From Microcoleaceae cyanobacterium UBA11344 (GTDB lineage: Bacteria; Cyanobacteriota; Cyanobacteriia; Cyanobacteriales; Microcoleaceae), in assembly GCA_003483675.1 (NCBI GenBank), contig DMYK01000024.1:9178-14488 (forward strand): a stretch of 5,311 nt of DNA, read 5' to 3'. Positions 1 through 5,311 of the stretch are shown piece after piece. Numbering within the stretch: the first letter of the stretch is position 1; each line of letters starts with the position of its first letter. A program made the translations under genes and the position numbers. The notes beneath the pieces were generated by a model that was not told the origin of the DNA, ran no database searches, and saw nothing but the letters and a program-made list of their open reading frames with translations.

Positions 1-1295
1 ACGTCGAGGTCGGGGTCGATGCCGCCGGATGCCAGCCAGTAGCGGAACAGCAGATTGTGCATCGAAGCCGAGTGTACTATGCCCAAGGTGTGAGCTCGAT
101 CGGGGGTGCTGGCGATCGCCTCTTTGAAATCTGCCAGCGTCCGAATACCTGCGTTGTAGAGCTGTTTGCCGAAAACAATCGAATTGCCATTCCGGGACAG
201 AGTAAGGGCGCTACAGACGGGCACAGGGGCTTCTCCGTCGAGACCTAGCAGCATGGCGATCGGCATTCCGGCGACCATTTGGGCTGCGTCCAGCCGTCCT
301 TGGGCTACTCCTTGGGCGATCGTTTTCCAGCTAGGTTCGCGGCTGAGGGTGATTTCTTCTAAGCCGTGGGCTTTGAAAAATCCTTTTTCTTTGGCTACGA
401 CTAGGGGGGCGCAGTCGGTGAGGGGAACAAAGCCGATATCGAGGTTGACTTTTTCCAAGCCGTTGCGGGCGATAACTACTGCTGGGGCTTTTTGTTGGGC
501 TGCGCGGCGCTGTTTGACTCGCTTTTGTTGGTTGAGGAAGTAAACCATTTCGTTGCGTAGGGCGTAGTAACTGGGGTGGTTGACTACTTCCATCCGTTTG
601 CGGGGGCGGGGGATGTTGACTTCGAGGATTTGCCCGATTTGCGCTTCTGGCCCGTTGGTTAGCATGACGATGCGATCGCTCAGCAGCAAGGCTTCATCAA
701 CGTCGTGCGTTACCATCACGCCTGTTACTTTGCTTTCTTGGCAAATTTTCATCAACTGGTCTTGTAAGCCGCCACGGGTTAAAGCATCCAATGCGCCGAA
801 GGGTTCGTCTAGCAACAGCAATTTAGGGCGGATGGCGAGGGCTCTGGCGATCGCAACTCTTTGTTTCATCCCCCCAGAAATTTCGCTGGGGCGTTTGTCG
901 GCGGCTTGTCGCAATCCGACTAATACGATGTGGTGTTCGATAATTAAGTCGCGATCGGTTTGAGAGATATCTCTATAGATTTCATCGACTGCTAGAGCAA
1001 TATTTTCGCGAACTGTCAGCCAAGGAAGCAGGGAGTAATTTTGAAACACTACCATGCGATCGGGGCCAGGCTCGCGGACTTCGCGCCCTTCTAGAGTAAT
1101 GCCGCCCTGAGTTGCTTGATCTAGTCCAGCGATGATATTTAACAGTGTCGATTTTCCACAGCCGGAGTGTCCGATTAAGGAGATAAATTCTCCTTTTTTA
1201 ATTTTGAGTTCAATGTTTTTGAGCGCAATATATTTCTCACCATTTGGCAAGTTAAATACGCGGTCTACGTGGTCTACTTCTACGAATACTGACAT
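1..1295 (-). CDS. nrtC: Nitrate transporter ATP-binding protein with NrtA-like regulatory domain (3' end missing)
   Basis: ATPase subunit of the nitrate/nitrite ABC transporter. 431 complete codons are visible from ATG 1295, out of about 660-670 in the family; the frame is open to the window edge. The ABC domain (1 to about 250) has Walker A GHSGCGKST (42-50), the Q-loop Q85 in VVFQNYSLLPW, signature SGGMKQR (140-146), Walker B LLLLDEP with D163-E164, D-loop D170 and H-loop H197 in VTHD. A basic, Gln-rich linker (about 255-280) leads into an NrtA-like domain from about 284: LDIGFVPLTDCAPLVVAKEK, then FRYWLASGGIDPDLD near the edge. This two-domain layout separates NrtC from the plain ATPase NrtD. 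In Synechococcus the extra domain is known to mediate ammonium-promoted inhibition of uptake. CmpC of the bicarbonate system has the same layout; the nirA-nrtAB context decides for NrtC. Confidence 0.96.
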   Translation of the reverse strand, partial: MSVFVEVDHVDRVFNLPNGEKYIALKNIELKIKKGEFISLIGHSGCGKSTLLNIIAGLDQATQGGITLEGREVREPGPDRMVVFQNYSLLPWLTVRENIALAVDEIYRDISQTDRDLIIEHHIVLVGLRQAADKRPSEISGGMKQRVAIARALAIRPKLLLLDEPFGALDALTRGGLQDQLMKICQESKVTGVMVTHDVDEALLLSDRIVMLTNGPEAQIGQILEVNIPRPRKRMEVVNHPSYYALRNEMVYFLNQQKRVKQRRAAQQKAPAVVIARNGLEKVNLDIGFVPLTDCAPLVVAKEKGFFKAHGLEEITLSREPSWKTIAQGVAQGRLDAAQMVAGMPIAMLLGLDGEAPVPVCSALTLSRNGNSIVFGKQLYNAGIRTLADFKEAIASTPDRAHTLGIVHSASMHNLLFRYWLASGGIDPDLD

Positions 1296-1336
1296 GATTA
1301 TTTTAGGGTAGTTTTTACTGAGTAGATGCTAATTAT

Positions 1337-1357
1337 TAATTGGTAATTGGGAATTGG
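1337..1357. repeat. Heptanucleotide tandem repeat (TAATTGG, 3 units)
   Basis: Units TAATTGG (1337-1343), TAATTGG (1344-1350) and GAATTGG (1351-1357) lie head to tail in the nrtB-nrtC spacer. This is one of three different 7-bp repeat families in the same spacer and fits the short tandemly repeated repetitive (STRR) sequences known from filamentous cyanobacteria. Confidence 0.85.
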
Positions 1358-1367
1358 CTCTAGGGCC

Positions 1368-1434
1368 TAGGGCATTAGTTAACAGTCAACAGTCAACAGT
1401 TAACAGTCAACAGTTAACAGCTAACAATGCCCTA
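1368..1434. repeat. 9-bp inverted repeat bracketing the GTYAACA array
   Basis: TAGGGCATT (1368-1376) and AATGCCCTA (1426-1434) are perfect reverse complements and sit at the two edges of the heptamer array, sharing one base with its last unit. They could pair in RNA or single-stranded DNA and present the array as a loop, or mark the ends of an inserted repeat element. No target-site duplication is obvious. Confidence 0.75.
1378..1426. repeat. Heptanucleotide tandem array (GTYAACA, 7 units)
   Basis: Seven consecutive 7-bp units: GTTAACA, GTCAACA, GTCAACA, GTTAACA, GTCAACA, GTTAACA and GCTAACA. All variation is at positions 2-3, between T and C. It lies between the nrtB stop and the nrtC start and would be transcribed in the operon mRNA. 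It resembles cyanobacterial STRR elements; array length is likely to vary between strains. Confidence 0.93.
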
Positions 1435-1436
1435 AA

Positions 1437-1453
1437 CCCCATTCCCCATGCCC
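1437..1453. repeat. Heptanucleotide tandem repeat (CCCCATK, about 2.4 units)
   Basis: CCCCATT (1437-1443), CCCCATG (1444-1450) and a partial CCC (1451-1453), directly downstream of the nrtB stop codon in transcript order. CCCCAT-type heptamers are a familiar cyanobacterial STRR class. Confidence 0.75.
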
Positions 1454-1458
1454 AAATT

Positions 1459-2328
1459 CTATTTCTGTTCTTCAGGAACAACTTTGGAGGCGATGAAACC
1501 TACAAGTCTGTCGAGAATCAAACCGACAATTCCTACATAAAGCACAGCCAGAATCACGGCGCTGAGTCGAGAACTGTTGTAAGCATCCCAGATGAAGAAG
1601 CCGATACCAACGCCGCCGACCAACATTTCCGCAGCTACAATTGCCAGCCAAGACAAACCGATGCCGATTCTCAAACCTGTGAAGATGTAAGGCACTGAAG
1701 AAGGAAGCAAAATTTTCCAGAAGTATTTTTGGTTGGGTAGACGCAATACGCGGGCGACGTTTCTGTAGTCTTGGGGTATTTGTTGAACGCCTACTGTAGT
1801 GTTAATTAGAATCGGCCAAATTGCTGTAATCAAGATTACGAAAAGTGCTGAAACTTCGTTAGCTTTCATCCCCAGCGCTTCAAAGGGATTAAACTGTTGA
1901 AATACTGCCAGGGCGATCGGCAGCCAAGCCAGTGGCGGGATAGTTCTGAATACTTGAAACAGCGGGTCTAAAGCATCAAACATCAAAGAGTTTGTGCCAA
2001 TTAATATTCCTAAACCAATGCCAAGAACTGCTGCTAGAGTAAAGCCGATCGCCACCCGCTGTAAGCTGGCTGCAAGTTGCCAAAATAAGCCTTTGTCGGT
2101 GCCACCGTTATCGAAAAAGGGATTGATAATCAGATTCCAGCTTTCTTGAACAACTTTAATCGGGCCGGGTAAAGAGGACTCTGGACTGTGGCAGAGGATT
2201 TGCCAGATTACGAGCAGAACTGCGATCGCCACTAGGGGACGGATAATTTTTTTGCGATTTTTCTGAACTTGATTCAGAATAAAATCTACAGGATTTTTGC
2301 TTTTAGAAACAGATAGATTTGTTGCCAT
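1459..2328 (-). CDS. nrtB: Nitrate ABC transporter permease
   Basis: Integral membrane subunit of the nitrate/nitrite transporter, expected to act as a dimer and to receive substrate from NrtA. It has 289 residues, slightly longer than the roughly 275-280 usual for the family. Hydrophobic segments are visible near residues 30-46, 94-112, 125-143, 158-178, 213-234 and 257-275, matching a BPD-type permease (CysTW/SsuC-like). The cytoplasmic coupling loop that contacts the ATPase is DYRNVARVLRLPNQKYFWKI followed by LLP (187-209), a divergent EAA loop in which the usual glycine is not obvious. The text TGLRIGIGLSWLAIVAAEML (217-236) and GGVGIGFFIWDAYNSS are strongly NrtB-like. Residues about 147-159 look like an insertion relative to NrtB proteins I remember. 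The ATG at 2328 gives a normal cytoplasmic N-terminus; no strong ribosome-binding site is seen. Confidence 0.96.
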   Translation of the reverse strand: MATNLSVSKSKNPVDFILNQVQKNRKKIIRPLVAIAVLLVIWQILCHSPESSLPGPIKVVQESWNLIINPFFDNGGTDKGLFWQLAASLQRVAIGFTLAAVLGIGLGILIGTNSLMFDALDPLFQVFRTIPPLAWLPIALAVFQQFNPFEALGMKANEVSALFVILITAIWPILINTTVGVQQIPQDYRNVARVLRLPNQKYFWKILLPSSVPYIFTGLRIGIGLSWLAIVAAEMLVGGVGIGFFIWDAYNSSRLSAVILAVLYVGIVGLILDRLVGFIASKVVPEEQK

Positions 2329-2349
2329 TTTTCTGTTTTGATTATAGTG

Positions 2350-2363
2350 AATAATCGATTATT
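2350..2363. repeat. 14-bp perfect palindrome in the nrtA-nrtB spacer
   Basis: AATAATCGATTATT is self-complementary with no loop, 22 bp upstream of the nrtB ATG. Without a loop it is better suited to binding a dimeric protein than to forming a hairpin. It does not match the NtcA consensus GTA-N8-TAC. A chance AT-rich palindrome is possible. The rest of this 122-bp spacer holds only a TTCCATTG direct repeat (2374-2381 and 2383-2390). Confidence 0.5.
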
Positions 2364-2450
2364 TCTAGATACTTTCCATTGATTCCATTGTATATGGGAG
2401 AGGTTTCAGTTACAAAACCCCACCCACACAATTCAAGATTGGCTAACTAA

Positions 2451-3767
2451 TTATGCCTTCTTGATTGCCAGAGCCTTCAAATATTCTTCTGGCTTATCTG
2501 GGTCAAATTTCACACCATCAAAGAAGGTTTCCACACCGCGAGAAGTGGTAGCCGGAATTTGAGCTGCGGGCACACCAATTGCTGTCGCTGCTGCTTTCCA
2601 AATATCCTCGCGGTTAACTTGATCAACCGTTGCTTTGATGTCGGTAGTGGCCGGTATATAACCCCAGCGAATATTTTCGGTAATGAACCAAGCATCATGG
2701 CTCTTGTAGGGATAGGAAGCATTGTCAGCCCAGAATTTCATCGCTACGGTACTGGCGGGTTCAACGCGACCGGTACCGTAATCGATTTGACCTTTAGAGC
2801 GACCGATGATATCTGCTACTGGTACTTTTAACCACTTATCTTGGGAAATGATTGTACACATTTCGTCTTTATTTTCAGGCTTGTCGCACCACTGTTGAGC
2901 TTCCAAGACAGCCATTGTAATTGCTTTGGCAGCTTTCGGATTTTTTGTCACCCAATCTGCTCTTAAAGCTAAACATTTTTCGGGATGATCTTTCCAAAGT
3001 TCTCCGGTGACTAAAGCAGTGTATCCGACCTTTTGAGTAACTAACTGAGCATTCCAAGGTTCGCCTACACAAAAGGCTTCCATACTGCCGGATTTCATGT
3101 TAGCTACCATCTGAGGTGGCGGTACAGGAATAACAGAAACTTCTGTATTCGGATCGATGCCACCGGCTGCTAACCAATAGCGCATCCAAAGGTCGTGGGT
3201 GCCGCCGGGAAAGGTGATCGCAACTTTTTGATTAGCGAGAGCCGTTTTGAGGGCTTTGCTGTCAGTACCTACTTTTAAATCTAGGTATTTTTTACTGACG
3301 GAAATTGCCTGACCATTGGTATTTAACCGGGCAACAATGTTCATCGGCACTGGTTGATTGCCTTTGGTAATAGTGCCCAATGTCATCTGGTAAGGCATGG
3401 GGGATAAAATGTGGGCACCGTCAATGCCACCTTTGTCGGAACCGAGTTCTAAGTTGTCGCGAGTAACTGGCCAAGATGCTTGTTTGGTAACTTGTACGTC
3501 TTTCATGCCGTACTTGGCAAACAGCCCTTTTTCTTGGGCAATAATTAAGGGTGCTGAATCAGTTAGAGCAATGAATCCGAGTGTGGCTTTGGTAACTTCG
3601 GGGGCGTCGGCGGGGTTGATGTTGACGGCTGGGGTGGCGCTGGGAGTTGTGCCGCTGGGAGTTGCGCTAGATGTGGTGGAACCGGAACTGCAACCGTGGG
3701 CGAGGAGGGTGCCGGCTGCTGTTGCTCCGGCGGCGATGATGAATTTTCTGCGGGATAGGTTGCTCAT
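2451..3767 (-). CDS. nrtA: Nitrate/nitrite ABC transporter substrate-binding lipoprotein
   Basis: High-affinity periplasmic receptor of the NrtABCD transporter, anchored to the outer face of the cytoplasmic membrane. The 438 residues match the family length. The N-terminus has a twin-arginine-like motif (SRRKFI, 5-10), a hydrophobic stretch and a lipobox-like LLAHGC with C26 as the probable lipidated residue, followed by a Ser/Thr/Pro-rich linker (27-50). The mature domain opens with TLGFIALTDSAPL (62-74). Residues equivalent to the nitrate pocket that I recall from the Synechocystis NrtA structure are present: W99, Q153 (NTNGQ), H191 (FPGGTHD) and K264 (HPEK). The lysine argues against the bicarbonate receptor CmpA, which I recall has an acidic residue there. 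The end reads SRGVETFFDGVKFDP, typical of NrtA. The ATG at 3767 is the natural start because it directly precedes the signal peptide; no strong Shine-Dalgarno sequence is visible. It lies 149 bp after nirA and 122 bp before nrtB. Confidence 0.97.
   Translation of the reverse strand: MSNLSRRKFIIAAGATAAGTLLAHGCSSGSTTSSATPSGTTPSATPAVNINPADAPEVTKATLGFIALTDSAPLIIAQEKGLFAKYGMKDVQVTKQASWPVTRDNLELGSDKGGIDGAHILSPMPYQMTLGTITKGNQPVPMNIVARLNTNGQAISVSKKYLDLKVGTDSKALKTALANQKVAITFPGGTHDLWMRYWLAAGGIDPNTEVSVIPVPPPQMVANMKSGSMEAFCVGEPWNAQLVTQKVGYTALVTGELWKDHPEKCLALRADWVTKNPKAAKAITMAVLEAQQWCDKPENKDEMCTIISQDKWLKVPVADIIGRSKGQIDYGTGRVEPASTVAMKFWADNASYPYKSHDAWFITENIRWGYIPATTDIKATVDQVNREDIWKAAATAIGVPAAQIPATTSRGVETFFDGVKFDPDKPEEYLKALAIKKA
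3639..3664 (-). repeat. 11-bp direct repeat in the NrtA linker
   Basis: GCTGGGAGTTG (+ strand) occurs at 3639-3649 and again at 3654-3664, a 15-bp period. It encodes the tandem pentapeptides TPSGT and TPSAT in the low-complexity tether after the lipid-anchored cysteine. The unit length is a multiple of three, so gain or loss of a unit would keep the frame. Confidence 0.8.
3693..3767 (-). other. Signal peptide of NrtA (Tat-like, lipoprotein)
   Basis: Residues 1-25 of NrtA. R6-R7 within SRRKFI fits the twin-arginine pattern, followed by a hydrophobic core (IIAAGATAAGTLLA) and HGC, with cleavage expected before C26. The lipobox is not canonical (A-H-G-C instead of L-[AS]-[GA]-C), but an HGC end also occurs in Synechocystis NrtA as I recall it. 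Tat export of NrtA is an inference from the motif. Confidence 0.8.
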
Positions 3768-3798
3768 TGGTCTTGGATTTTTGGCTTATTGTGAGACG

Positions 3799-3899
3799 AT
3801 GTGAGATGTGATATCAATTCCGGTTGCACCGGAATGGTTGATTTGTGACCGTTAACTGTAAAATGACACGATTTTGTTTGTACCGATTGCATCTCACAT
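3799..3899. repeat. 10-bp long-range inverted repeat across the nirA-nrtA spacer
   Basis: ATGTGAGATG (3799-3808) is the exact reverse complement of CATCTCACAT (3890-3899). The pairing would enclose the ATTCCGGT hairpin and competes with the stem at 3891-3917. GTGAGA also occurs at 3791-3796, so the motif appears three times in one orientation and once inverted within this short spacer. Confidence 0.6.
3817..3835. repeat. Hairpin-forming inverted repeat in the nirA-nrtA spacer
   Basis: ATTCCGGT, loop TGC, ACCGGAAT: a perfect 8-bp stem with a 3-base loop, 49 bp upstream of the nrtA ATG. On the transcribed (minus) strand it is not followed by a T-run, so it is not a standard intrinsic terminator. 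It could stabilise or punctuate the nirA-nrtA mRNA, or be a protein-binding site. Confidence 0.7.
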
Positions 3900-3917
3900 T
3901 ACATTACATTGTGAGAT
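3891..3917. repeat. Inverted repeat overlapping the nirA stop codon
   Basis: ATCTCACA (3891-3898) and TGTGAGAT (3910-3917) form a perfect 8-bp stem around an 11-base loop of CATTA-like pentamers. One base is shared with the nirA TAA. No T-run follows on the minus strand, so read-through into nrtA is expected. The left arm can instead pair with 3799-3808. Confidence 0.65.
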
Positions 3918-5311
3918 TAGGCATCGATCGACACTTGGCCGATCGCCCGTGCGCTGCAAGCTAAAATGAACCCTGGTTCTATGTCGCTCAGCGCGTCAAG
4001 TTCCCCGTCATAGGCAACATTGCCTTCTACAAGTTTCTGCTTGCAAGTGCCGCAGCTTCCCGATCGGCAATTGCTGTCCAGTTCAATCCCAGCGCGATCG
4101 GCAACATCGAGGATAAATTCATCTTCGCTGCAAGCAACTTCTTTGCCCGATCGCGCGAAAATGACAGTAGATGTCTGGGGTTTCGCAGCCGGAACAATCG
4201 TTTCACTGTCGTCAACAGTCAATAGCAGTTGTCGGTTGAGCGAACCTATATCCCCGGATGTTTTGGGAACAGCCCCAAAGTTATCGACTAACAGTTGACG
4301 CAGCACAGGTTTGAGGTCTTCACAGGGAATACTTTTTTGGACGCAAGTACCCAAATGAGCATCTTTGCCGACAGTACCTCCCATATAGATGTCAACACCT
4401 TCGAGAGTTTTCCCATTCTTGCGAACCTTTGTCCCCATCAAACCAATGTCTGCTACTTGGGGTTGGGCGCAGGAATTGGGACAACCAGTCCAGTGAATTC
4501 TGACTGGTTTCGGTATGGACAATTGGGCCTCTAGTTCCTTAATCATGGCCACAGAGCGGCTTTTGGTTTCGATGAGGGCGAAATTGCAAAACTTCGCACC
4601 AGTGCAGGAAACCAAGGCTCGCATCAGGGGTGCGGGGGCGATCGAAAAACGCTCCAACAGCGGTTCCTCGATCAGCGATTCGAGTCGCGAGTCTGGAACA
4701 TTGGGGATAATCACGTTTTCTTCAACGGTGAGTCTGAGTTCACCACTGCCGTAAACGTCGGCGATTCTCGCCAAGTCGAATAAATCTGCTGCGGAAAGCC
4801 GTCCGACGGGAACGTGCAACCCTACATAATTCAATCCTGATTGTTTTTGGGCGTAGATGCCGATGTGGTCGCGTTTGTCCCAGATGATTTCATCTTTGGG
4901 CGCGGCCGGAAGCAAGGTGCGACCCAGTTGCTGTTCGACGCAGGCTCGGAATAGTTCAATTCCCAGTTCGTCAATCAGCCACATCAGGCGCGATTTTTGG
5001 CGGTTTGCTCTAGGGCCGCGATCGCGATACACAATTAATATTGCTTCACACAGGTCTACAACGTCGCTCTTGTCTACCCAGGCGTTGAGGGGCACTGCGG
5101 CGGCGCAGCGTTTGGCGGAGAAGAAGCCTCCGACTAAAACGTTGAAGCCGATGTTGCCGTCTTTATAAGCGGGTACGAAGGCGATGTCGTTGATTTCGGC
5201 GTGGACTGAGTTGTCGCGGCAGCCTGCGATCGCAATATTAAATTTTCTCGGTAAATTGGAAAACTGGGGATTACCTTCACCTTTGTTGGTAATCATGTCT
5301 TGGACTTGATC
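3917..5311 (-). CDS. nirA: Ferredoxin-nitrite reductase with C-terminal [2Fe-2S] ferredoxin domain (5' end missing)
   Basis: Catalyses the six-electron reduction of nitrite to ammonium in the cytoplasm, using siroheme, a [4Fe-4S] cluster and reduced ferredoxin. The frame is open to the window edge, giving 464 codons; the N-terminal part (roughly 170-190 residues by family comparison) lies outside. Counting from the internal Met at 5296, the text FNIAIAGCRDNSVHAEINDI (19-38) is a hallmark of cyanobacterial NirA. The cluster/siroheme ligands are C231 and C237 (CTGAKFC) and C272 and C276 (GCPNSC). After a variable linker (about 342-375), residues about 376-459 form an extra ferredoxin-like domain with C410, C415, C418 and C447 in a Cx4Cx2Cx28C pattern, and the protein ends IGQVSIDA. 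The usual NirA is about 510 residues and lacks this tail. The gene precedes nrtA by 149 bp on the same strand, as in nir-nrt operons. Met 5296 is internal, because the upstream codons continue the conserved DQVQDMITN text. Family assignment is near certain; the electron route through the tail is inference. Confidence 0.97.
   Translation of the reverse strand, partial: DQVQDMITNKGEGNPQFSNLPRKFNIAIAGCRDNSVHAEINDIAFVPAYKDGNIGFNVLVGGFFSAKRCAAAVPLNAWVDKSDVVDLCEAILIVYRDRGPRANRQKSRLMWLIDELGIELFRACVEQQLGRTLLPAAPKDEIIWDKRDHIGIYAQKQSGLNYVGLHVPVGRLSAADLFDLARIADVYGSGELRLTVEENVIIPNVPDSRLESLIEEPLLERFSIAPAPLMRALVSCTGAKFCNFALIETKSRSVAMIKELEAQLSIPKPVRIHWTGCPNSCAQPQVADIGLMGTKVRKNGKTLEGVDIYMGGTVGKDAHLGTCVQKSIPCEDLKPVLRQLLVDNFGAVPKTSGDIGSLNRQLLLTVDDSETIVPAAKPQTSTVIFARSGKEVACSEDEFILDVADRAGIELDSNCRSGSCGTCKQKLVEGNVAYDGELDALSDIEPGFILACSARAIGQVSIDA
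3920..4171 (-). other. [2Fe-2S] plant-type ferredoxin domain fused to NirA
   Basis: Domain within nirA. It starts near the text STVIFARSGKEV, continues through LDSNCRSGSCGTCKQKL, and places the fourth cysteine in ILACSARA. The four cysteines match the 2Fe-2S ferredoxin fold. The core reads CRSGSCGTC, whereas photosynthetic PetF typically has CRAGACSTC. The GTC form is common in ferredoxin domains attached to reductases and oxygenase reductases, so the tail may derive from, or resemble, that group rather than a duplicated petF. A similar tail is, as I recall, described for Plectonema boryanum NirA. Confidence 0.93.

Larger units (their letters stand above)
112..5233. repeat. Six dispersed HIP1 octamers (GCGATCGC)
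   Basis: Exact copies are at 112-119, 672-679, 847-854, 2222-2229, 5018-5025 and 5226-5233, all inside genes (three in nrtC, one in nrtB, two in nirA, none in nrtA). Random sequence of this length would hold about 0.08. Overrepresentation of this palindrome is a hallmark of many cyanobacterial genomes. Confidence 0.92.

Noticed and set aside
166..963. Plus-strand open frames opposite nrtC (166-543 and 580-963)
   Set aside because: Antisense shadows of a well-conserved ABC ATPase/NrtA-like frame, with low-complexity Ser/Arg-rich translations.
1378..1426. CRISPR array
   Set aside because: Units are 7 bp, directly adjacent and without spacers; this is a simple tandem repeat.
1354..1698. Plus-strand open frame of 114 codons reading through the heptamer array
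   Set aside because: Its first part translates the repeats (NSQQSTVNSQQLTANN) and the rest is antisense to nrtB; no family resemblance and no ribosome-binding site.
1..3767. Bicarbonate transporter cmpABC instead of nrtABC
   Set aside because: CmpABC is homologous, but the linkage to nirA, the NrtA-specific end (SRGVETFFDG) and the lysine in HPEK favour the nitrate system.
3768..3916. Intrinsic terminator between nirA and nrtA
   Set aside because: Two hairpins exist, but neither is followed by a T-run on the minus strand; co-transcription is more likely.
1296..3916. NtcA binding sites (GTA-N8-TAC) in the three spacers
   Set aside because: Checked the GTA and TAC triplets by eye in each spacer; none has the partner at the right distance. 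NtcA control, if present, would act upstream of nirA, outside the window.
2559..5168. Other plus-strand frames and small minus-strand frames inside nrtA and nirA
   Set aside because: They overlap strongly conserved, motif-complete genes and show no recognisable domain.
5294..5296. ATG at 5296 as the start of nirA
   Set aside because: Codons upstream to the window edge are open and continue conserved NirA text (DQVQDMITN), so this Met is internal and the gene is cut by the window.

Overview
The window is a piece of a cyanobacterial nitrate-assimilation operon, read entirely on the minus strand. In transcription order it holds the 3' three quarters of nirA (ferredoxin-nitrite reductase), complete nrtA (nitrate-binding lipoprotein), complete nrtB (permease) and the 5' two thirds of nrtC (ATPase fused to a second NrtA-like domain). 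Both outer genes run off the window. The order nirA-nrtA-nrtB-nrtC is the classic cyanobacterial one; nrtD and narB would be expected beyond position 1 but are not visible.

A cyanobacterial origin is supported by the NrtC domain fusion, by six exact copies of the HIP1 octamer GCGATCGC in 5.3 kb, and by heptanucleotide tandem repeats in a gene spacer. The C-terminal [2Fe-2S] ferredoxin domain on NirA is, as I recall, known from Plectonema (Leptolyngbya)-type filamentous cyanobacteria. A filamentous non-heterocystous cyanobacterium (Microcoleus/Oscillatoria/Phormidium-like) is my best guess, but this is inference.

Layout on + strand coordinates: 1-1295 nrtC (partial); 1296-1458 spacer with three families of 7-bp tandem repeats; 1459-2328 nrtB; 2329-2450 spacer with a 14-bp perfect palindrome; 2451-3767 nrtA; 3768-3916 spacer with two hairpin-forming repeats and a longer-range inverted repeat; 3917-5311 nirA (partial). 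No gene-free stretch exceeds 163 bases. I saw no RNA gene, transposon, CRISPR array, convincing intrinsic terminator or NtcA consensus site; the operon promoter would lie upstream of nirA, outside the window.

Functionally, NrtA on the outer face of the cytoplasmic membrane captures nitrate/nitrite, the NrtB dimer forms the channel, and NrtC (with the unseen NrtD) hydrolyses ATP, its extra domain probably acting as a nitrogen-responsive brake. NirA then reduces nitrite to ammonium with electrons from ferredoxin, possibly routed through its own fused ferredoxin domain. The region is mostly conventional metabolism. The points most worth a second look are the NirA-ferredoxin fusion, the repeat-filled nrtB-nrtC spacer and the competing inverted repeats between nirA and nrtA.
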